Positions 58,576 through 64,000 of a stretch of DNA of 64,000 nt are shown here, piece after piece. The stretch comes from Sva-07 sp963715285 (GTDB lineage: Bacteria; Actinomycetota; Acidimicrobiia; Acidimicrobiales; Ilumatobacteraceae). The stretch spans positions 175,202-239,201 of the forward strand of contig CAVQRU010000044.1 of NCBI GenBank assembly GCA_963715285.1, given 5' to 3'. Made by a program: the position numbers and the translations under genes. The notes beneath the pieces are model-generated. The model saw nothing but the letters and a program-made list of their open reading frames with translations, did not search any database and was not told the origin of the DNA. The first letter of the stretch is position 1, and every line of letters begins with the position of its first letter.

Positions 58576-61500
58576 AGGTGGTCCAGCGGCGGGCGATGAT
58601 CCGGTCGCGCTCGTCGTCGTTGTCGATGCGCTCGGTGCTCACGGGGGTGCGCCACCAGAACCGGCGCTCGTCGCCCTTGGTCTCGTAGACCGGGTGGTCG
58701 CTGGGGTCGATGCTGACTCGGCAGATGTCCTTGCCGTCGATGGTGAAGAACTCCCAGTCGACGAGCGACGCGGCTGACTTGCCGAGGCGGTCGAGCAGGT
58801 TCTTGAGGTGCTGGCCCCACAGGTCGCGGTCGCCTCGCTCGCCGCGCTTGGAGAAGGTGGCGTAGTCGTCCTCCAGGCCGTAGATGCCGCCGTCGTCGGT
58901 GACGCCGACGAGCAGCGTGCCGCCGTAGAGGCTGTTGGCGAACCCGGCGATCGTCTTCACGATCGACGTCCTCGATGTAGCCGGCCTTCTCGCCCTGGTT
59001 GACGTCCCAGCGCATCGTCGACTTGTACTCGAGGAAGCGGGTCTCGCCGTCGGGATGGATCAGCTCGCCGATCGGACACGTCCGCTGGCGCGCGACCCGG
59101 GCCTGGGCGTAGATGCTCGGCGCGCTGCGCTCGAGCCACGCCGCCTTGAGGTCGGGGTTGTCCAGCACCGCGTAGACCAGCTCGTCGTTGGTCTTCTGCC
59201 GTTCGAGCAGCTTCGACTGCCAGACGCCGTCGAGGCCGACCTTGAACCGCTCGAAGTCGTTGGCGCCGGCCTGGATCTGCACGTTCTCGTCGGCGACGAC
59301 GGCGCCGTCGACCTGCCCGAAGAAGAGGGCGTCGTTCTCGGTGATGCCCATCGCGAACCGCTCGTTGATCCGCTTGATCACCTCCGACAGCGGCACCTCC
59401 TCGGGCAGCACCGTGCGGCCCCCACCGCCGTAGATCGTGATGACCTCGCCGTCGACGTTGTCGTCGAGCGAGGCGTCGCCCGCCCACGACTTCTCCATCC
59501 GGAGGTGGGTGAGCTCGACCGAGTCGCCGAGGTCGACGCCGACGACCGAGTCGCGCTTCGAGCAGCTGCGAGAGGCGGCGGCAGAACAGGTAGTCGCGTT
59601 CGAGCTTGACGTCGGTGAACGACACGACCTGCGAGAGGAACGAGTAGATCCGGGTGAACCGGGTGAGCACGTCGCGGAACTCGTCCTGCTGCTCCTCGGA
59701 GAGCGCGTTGAACCGGTCGACGGCCGGCTGCATCACCGTGTGGATCCGCTGGTGGTTCTTCTCGGGGTCGGTGAGCAGCAGCCCGACCATCGTCTCGATC
59801 TCCTCGCCGCGCAGCACGTCGAACGGGCCGAGCTCGGCGTGGGTGTCGTACAGCAGGTGCGGGTCGGTCGGCGGGGCGACGGTGCGCACGTACCAGGGGG
59901 CGAACGACTCCTGGATCGACTCGGCCGAGTTGCGGAAGTCGAGCACGAACGTGCCGGTCTTGTCGGGGTGCGTGCGGTTCAGGCGCGACAGCGTCTGCAC
60001 GGCGGCGAGGCCGGTGAGGGTCTTGTCGACGTACATCGCGTAGAGCTTCGGCTGGTCGAAGCCGGTCTGGTACTTCTCGGCGACGACGAGGATCTGCCAG
60101 TCGTCGGTGTCGAACCGGGCGGGCGTCTCCGACTCGGGGAACCCGTTGACCCGCGACTCGGTCCACTCCTCCCCCTCGTCGTCGAGCTTGCCGGAGAAGG
60201 CGCACAGCACGCCGACGTCGCCGATGCCGTGCTCGGCGCAGTACTTGTCGAGCGCCCGCTTGTACCGCAGGGCGTGGAGCCGGGAGGCGGTGACCACCAT
60301 CGCCTTCGCCTTGCCGCCGACCTGGCGGGCGACGTGGGAGCGGAAGTGGTTGACGATCACGTCGGCGCGCTGGGCGAGGTTGTGCTCGTGCAGCGAGACG
60401 AACCGGGCGATGGCGGCGCTGGCGCGGGACTTGTCGAGCTCGGGGTCGTCGGTGATCGCCTTGTCGATCTTGAAGTAGGTGTCGTAGGTGACGTAGTTGG
60501 CGAGCACGTCGTGGATGAAGCCCTCCTCGATCGCCTGGCGCATCGAGTACAGGTGGAACGGCTCGTACTTGCCCGACTCGCCCCGCTGCCCGAACAGCTC
60601 GAGCGTGCGGCCCTTCGGGGTGGCGGTGAAGGCGAAGAACGACATGTTCGCCTGCCGCCCGCGGGCGTCGACCTCCTTGGCGAGGAGGTCCTGCACCGGG
60701 TCGGGCACCTCGTCGACCAGCGACACCTCCGCCGCTTCGGCCGCCGCGAGCAGCGACGCCTCGGAGGCGGACGACGACGACGGGCCGCCGCCGAGCACCT
60801 TCTTCATCTCCTTGGCGGAGTCGCCGGTCTGCGACGAGTGGGCCTCGTCGATGATCACCGCGTAGCGGCGCGACGCCAGCTCCTCGACGTGCTTCATCAC
60901 GTGCGGGAACTTCTGGATGGTGGTGATGACGATGCGGGCCCGCTCGCCGGCGAGCGCCTCGGCGAGTTGCTTGGAGTCCTGGTCGATCTTGGCGACGACG
61001 CCGTGGGTGCGCTCGAACTGGTAGATCGTCTCCTGGAGCTGCCGGTCGAGCACGAGCCGGTCGGTGATCACGACGACCTTGTCGAACACCGGCCGGTCGT
61101 CGACGGAGTGCAGCGACGAGAGCCGGTGGGCGAGCCAGGCGATCGTGTTCGACTTGCCCGACCCCGCCGAGTGCTGCACGAGGTACGAGTGCCCGGCGCC
61201 CTGCGAGCGGGCGTCGGCGACGAGCGACAGCACGGCGCTCCACTGGTGGTAGCGGGGGAAGAGCGTGACCTTCTTGCCCGCGTCGTCGGTGGTGGTGAGC
61301 ACGAACCGGGCGAGCAGGTCGAGCCAGGCGTCGCGTGACCACACCTCCTCCCACAGGTAGCCGGTGCGGTAGCCGTCGGATCGAGCGGGGTTCCCGGCCC
61401 GGTCGCCGTTGCCCCGGTTGAACGGCAGGAACCGGGTGCTGTCGCCCGACAGGCGGGTGGTCATGAACACCTGCTCGGTGTCGACGGCGAAGTGCACGAT

Positions 61501-62085
61501 CGCCCGGCGCAGCAGCGCGTTGCGAGGGTCGCGGTCGCGGCGGTACTGCCGCTTGGCGTCTTCGGCGGTCTGGCCGGTGAGGTGGTTCTTGATCTCGGCG
61601 GTGGCGACCGGGATGCCGTTGAGGAACAGCCCGACGTCGACCGTCTTCGACGACGACGGCTCGTACGGCAGCTGGCGGGTGACCGTCAGCCGGTTGGCCG
61701 AGTACTTGGCCTGGTGGTCGGCGTTGAGCCCGGACGCCGGGCGGAAGTAGGCGAGGCGGATCTCGGCCTTCTCGTGGCCGGCGTACACGATCCCGTGCCG
61801 CAGCACGTCGACCGTCCCCCGGCTGTCCAGCTCCTTCGACAGTCGAGCAGCGAACGCCCGCTGCGCCTCGTCGGGCGACGAGTGCGACCGGCGCACCTTC
61901 TCCCACTCCTCCGGCTGCGTCGCCCCGATGAACGAGAACAGCTCCGCCGTGTCGAGCGCCAGGTCGGCCGAGAAGTCGTCGTCCCGATCGGCGGCGTTGC
62001 CCACCTTGACCGCCGAGTAGCCACCCGACGACACGAGCGACTCGCAGATCGCCGTCTCGAACGCCCGCTCGGAAGGTCCCGCCAT
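58574..62085 (-). CDS. HsdR-like helicase/nuclease fused to an AlbA_2 (Schlafen-type) domain, frameshifted twice
   Basis: About 1170 residues. The N-terminal type I restriction R-type nuclease has a PD-ExK core (PVATAEIKNHLTG). The SF2 motor has HSAGSGKSNTI, IIDEAHSSQ and FFAFTATPKGRTL, and a helicase C-lobe ends near residue 800. The C-terminal ~300 residues end in an AlbA_2 domain (LEYKSTMRWDVN, FANSLYGGTLLVGVTDDG). One extra base near 59556 and one near 58968 break the frame. No hsdM or hsdS is visible. ATG 62085 precedes AGPSERAFETAI. It may be a stand-alone defence enzyme. Confidence 0.85.
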
Positions 62086-62157
62086 CGAGCCGACCCTAAT
62101 CGCCCACACCGAACCGACGACCGGACACGCCCGCGGACGCGTGGCCGGAGGACCCAC

Positions 62158-62256
62158 GGAACCCTGCGACAGCCCCTCACTACGCTGAGGTCGAGCGAGC
62201 TCGACCAAGCCCCTCGCCAAGCGGGCGGTCCGACGATCCAGCAATGAACGGGAGGT
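62158..62256 (+). repeat. leader repeat, complete copy A without HNH gene
   Basis: This ~98-base stretch closely matches the leader before the DUF222-HNH gene at 62915-63014, including the palindrome GGTCGAGCGAGCTCGACC, the block CAAGCCCCTCGC and GGAGG at the same distance from the left end. No DUF222 frame follows here. Confidence 0.88.
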
Positions 62257-62298
62257 CGCGGCGTGCCAGCGCAACGTATGACGAGCTACGATACCTGT

Positions 62299-62550
62299 AT
62301 GACAATGCTCAGCTTTCGCGTCGACGAGGAGGACGCAGCAGCGATCCAGCGGTGGGCGGACGAGCTCGGCATCGACCGATCGGTGCTCCTGCGCGACGCG
62401 GTGCGCCAGCACCTGAACCGGCTGGCCGCAGAGAACGACGTCGACCGGTGGGAGGACCTGCCGCTCACCGACGGCGAGTCGGCCCTGGCGACGATCGCCG
62501 ACTGGGGTCCGGCCGAAGACTGGCAGGACTGGGCCGATGCAACGGGGTGA
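62299..62550 (+). CDS. RHH-type antitoxin
   Basis: An 83-residue protein: MLSFRVDEEDAAAIQRWADELGIDRSVLLRDAV is a CopG-type ribbon-helix-helix. The tail ADWGPAEDWQDWADATG is acidic. A TACGAT -10 box at 62287-62292 is seven bases before the ATG, suggesting a leaderless message. ATG 62278 is an alternative. Confidence 0.85.
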   Translation: MTMLSFRVDEEDAAAIQRWADELGIDRSVLLRDAVRQHLNRLAAENDVDRWEDLPLTDGESALATIADWGPAEDWQDWADATG

Positions 62551-62842
62551 GATCTGGTTTGCGGCCACCCCCGGCGGCGACCGCCCCGTCCTGGTCCTCA
62601 CCCGCGACCCGGTGGCCGACCGGATCGGTTCCGTCGTCGTCGCCGCCCTGACCCGCACCGTCCGCGGCGTGGTGTCGGAGCTGGCGCTCACACCAGCCGA
62701 CGGCGTGCCGACGGACTGCGTCGTCAACTTCGACAACATCCACACCATCCCCCGCACCACCTTCCGGCGCCGAGTGACCACCCTCCCACCGAACCGGATG
62801 GCCCAAGCCTGCCGAACCCTCCAGGCCGCCACCGGCTGCTGA
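62537..62842 (+). CDS. MazF/PemK-like toxin
   Basis: A 101-residue MazF-fold protein: MQRGEIWFAATPGGDRPVLVLTRD and VVNFDNIHTIPRTTFRRRV are the conserved blocks. It overlaps the antitoxin by 14 bases. Confidence 0.92.
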   Translation: MQRGEIWFAATPGGDRPVLVLTRDPVADRIGSVVVAALTRTVRGVVSELALTPADGVPTDCVVNFDNIHTIPRTTFRRRVTTLPPNRMAQACRTLQAATGC

Positions 62843-62914
62843 CGAGCCGAGCGACTCGCCCGAGCCGACGCGTCGCGGACCGTGTCGCGTGGCGGACGGT
62901 GGAACGCGACCCTC

Positions 62915-63014
62915 GGAACCCTGTGACAGCCCCTGAGTACGCTGAGGTCGAGCGAGCTCGACCAAGCCCCTCGCTAACGGGCGGTCCGACAATCCAGCGA
63001 ACGAACTGGAGGCT
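62915..63014 (+). repeat. leader repeat, complete copy B before the DUF222-HNH gene
   Basis: A ~98-base segment with GGAACCCTGTGACAGCCCC at the left, the palindrome GGTCGAGCGAGCTCGACC in the middle, and GGAGG six bases before the ATG on the right. Copies elsewhere in the window keep the same order, so it is probably a transcribed 5' leader or part of a mobile unit with the HNH gene. Confidence 0.88.
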
Positions 63015-63017
63015 CGC

Positions 63018-64000
63018 ATGGCCGCCCTCACCACCCCCATCCCGCCCGGGCTGCGCCTGTCGCACGACCTGAACGACGCACTGACCACCTGGTCGACCAG
63101 CCAGCGGACGGTGATCGGCCTGGCCGCCGACTTCGCCGACTCCGGCGAGTGGATGGCCACCGGCGCCGTGTCCGCCGCGCACTGGATCGCCGGCGTCGCC
63201 GACATCGAGGTGTGCACGGCCAGAGAGTGGATCCGCGTCGGGCGACGGCTGCGCGTGCTGCCGCTGATCGCCGATCTGTTCGAGGCCGACGAGCTGTCGT
63301 ACAGCAAGGTGCGCACCCTGTCGCGCATCGCCACGCCGGAGAACGAGCAGCAGCTCGCCGCGATCGCCGCCGACGTGCCCGCGGGCGCGTTGCCGCGGGC
63401 GATCGCCGCGTGGCTGCACCGCACGAGCAACGACGCCGAGCTGGAGCGGCACCAGCACGAGCAGCGCTCGGTGACGTGGCGGAACGAACCCGACGGCCTG
63501 GTCACCTTCACCGCCCGGCTCCCGCCGCTGATCGCCGGCGTGTTGATCAGCCAGCTCACCACCCGGGTGATGAGCACCCGACCGAACGCCACCACGCCGA
63601 TCGAGCAGTGGCCGACCCTCGCCCAGCAGCACGCCGACGCGCTGGCGCACCTGCTGCACGAGGGCGCCGGTGCGGTGACGACCGAGGTGATCGTGCACGT
63701 CCGCGACGACGGCGCCACCCTCGACGACGGCACGGCGCTGCCGATGTCGGTGGTCGAGCGGATCGCGCCGGAGGCGTTCATCCGGGCGCTGATCCACGAC
63801 GCCGACAACCGCCCGATCAACGCCAGCGCCAAACGCCGCCACCCGAGCACCCGCCAGAAGCGAGTGGTGAAGGAACGCGACCGGGCCTGCGTCGACTGCG
63901 GAGCCACCACCCTGCTCGAGTACGACCACGTCCCCGACTTCGCCCAGACCGGCCACACCGTCGTCGAGGAGCTGCAACTCCGCTGCGCCCCCTGCCACCA
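63018..64000 (+). CDS. DUF222 / HNH endonuclease protein, 3' end outside the window
   Basis: At least 327 residues of a 13E12-type protein. The N-terminal DUF222 region includes SAAHWIAGVADIEVCTAREWIRVGRRL and ELSYSKVRTLSRIATPENEQ. The HNH site begins DRACVDCGATTLLEYDHVPDF and runs to QLRCAPCH at the edge. In mycobacteria such genes belong to repeated mobile REP13E12 elements. GGAGG of the leader repeat serves as its ribosome-binding site. Confidence 0.92.
   Translation, partial: MAALTTPIPPGLRLSHDLNDALTTWSTSQRTVIGLAADFADSGEWMATGAVSAAHWIAGVADIEVCTAREWIRVGRRLRVLPLIADLFEADELSYSKVRTLSRIATPENEQQLAAIAADVPAGALPRAIAAWLHRTSNDAELERHQHEQRSVTWRNEPDGLVTFTARLPPLIAGVLISQLTTRVMSTRPNATTPIEQWPTLAQQHADALAHLLHEGAGAVTTEVIVHVRDDGATLDDGTALPMSVVERIAPEAFIRALIHDADNRPINASAKRRHPSTRQKRVVKERDRACVDCGATTLLEYDHVPDFAQTGHTVVEELQLRCAPCH

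Noticed and set aside
59437..61338. A 633-codon open frame on the plus strand opposite the HsdR-like gene
   Set aside because: It has no recognisable domain and mirrors the GC-rich codons of the real minus-strand gene.
62299..62842. Reading the RHH-mazF pair as cargo of the leader repeat A
   Set aside because: It has its own promoter-like -10 close to the ATG and lies after the repeat's end; adjacency alone is not enough.
1..64000. tRNA or rRNA genes, and prophage structural genes
   Set aside because: I saw no cloverleaf, rRNA motif, integrase or phage structural proteins while reading both strands.

Overview
The window is high-GC bacterial DNA with frequent GTG starts, many 4-base start/stop overlaps and several leaderless-looking promoters. 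Its content (F420-type oxidoreductases, a mycothiol-dependent-type enzyme, a DUF222/HNH gene of the 13E12 kind, Lrp/TetR/Rrf2 regulators) suggests an actinobacterium. A marine or freshwater Acidimicrobiia such as an Ilumatobacter relative is my best guess, but this is inference; no rRNA is present to confirm it.

Left part, 1-24.8 kb, mostly core metabolism. An FMN riboswitch (3060-3182) precedes a minus-strand riboflavin operon ribD-ribE-ribBA-ribH that runs off the left edge. Next come an alpha/beta hydrolase, a small DUF5522-like protein, an SCO6745-type protein and a homospermidine synthase with a frameshift. A nitrite-reductase-like three-cupredoxin lipoprotein is followed by a YwiC-like membrane protein and an Rrf2 regulator; matching palindromes lie at the nirK-like and rrf2 promoters. 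Then come a CPA2 antiporter, a decayed TAP-type peptidase, a beta-lactamase-fold hydrolase, an S9 peptidase and the tyrosine-catabolic pair hppD-hmgA. An Lrp regulator diverges from hppD across a perfect palindrome. A crotonase, a P-loop kinase, a DoxX protein and pta-ackA complete this part.

Middle part, 24.8-42 kb. Two families of short palindromic repeats lie here: a GCGATGAGCGA hairpin at 25.6 and 36.5 kb, and a 50-bp palindrome at 27.6 and 29.5 kb that brackets a dimethylformamidase-like gene. A TetR regulator and a quinone-oxidoreductase-like gene diverge from a two-site operator. At 29.7-32.7 kb a RecQ-like helicase with a C-terminal phosphoribosyltransferase domain is followed by a DprA-like protein, the pairing of PsyrTA/RqlHI defence modules. 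Around them are a cysteine-repeat protein, a phosphatase, a fused double acyl-CoA dehydrogenase, a CinA-type protein and various small enzymes.

Right part, 41.7-64 kb, is a toxin-antitoxin and defence island. I count about eleven toxin-antitoxin modules of several families (XRE/nucleotidyltransferase, Phd/PIN, FitAB, MazEF-like, Panacea plus small toxin), one orphan AbrB antitoxin and one fossil mazEF. Ordinary genes are interspersed: metallophosphoesterase plus macrodomain, LLM oxidoreductase, a TetR-MDMPI-MBL operon, Nudix and PPOX. The island ends with a large HsdR-like helicase/nuclease fused to an AlbA_2 (Schlafen-type) domain with no hsdM or hsdS in view, then a DUF222-HNH gene that runs off the right edge. 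A conserved ~98-bp leader precedes the HNH gene, recurs intact without it at 62.16 kb, and appears split around the Panacea module at 52.6/53.5 kb.

Five otherwise intact genes or modules carry eight frameshifts in total, and each is repaired by removing a single base. This uniform direction may reflect sequence or assembly error rather than gene decay.
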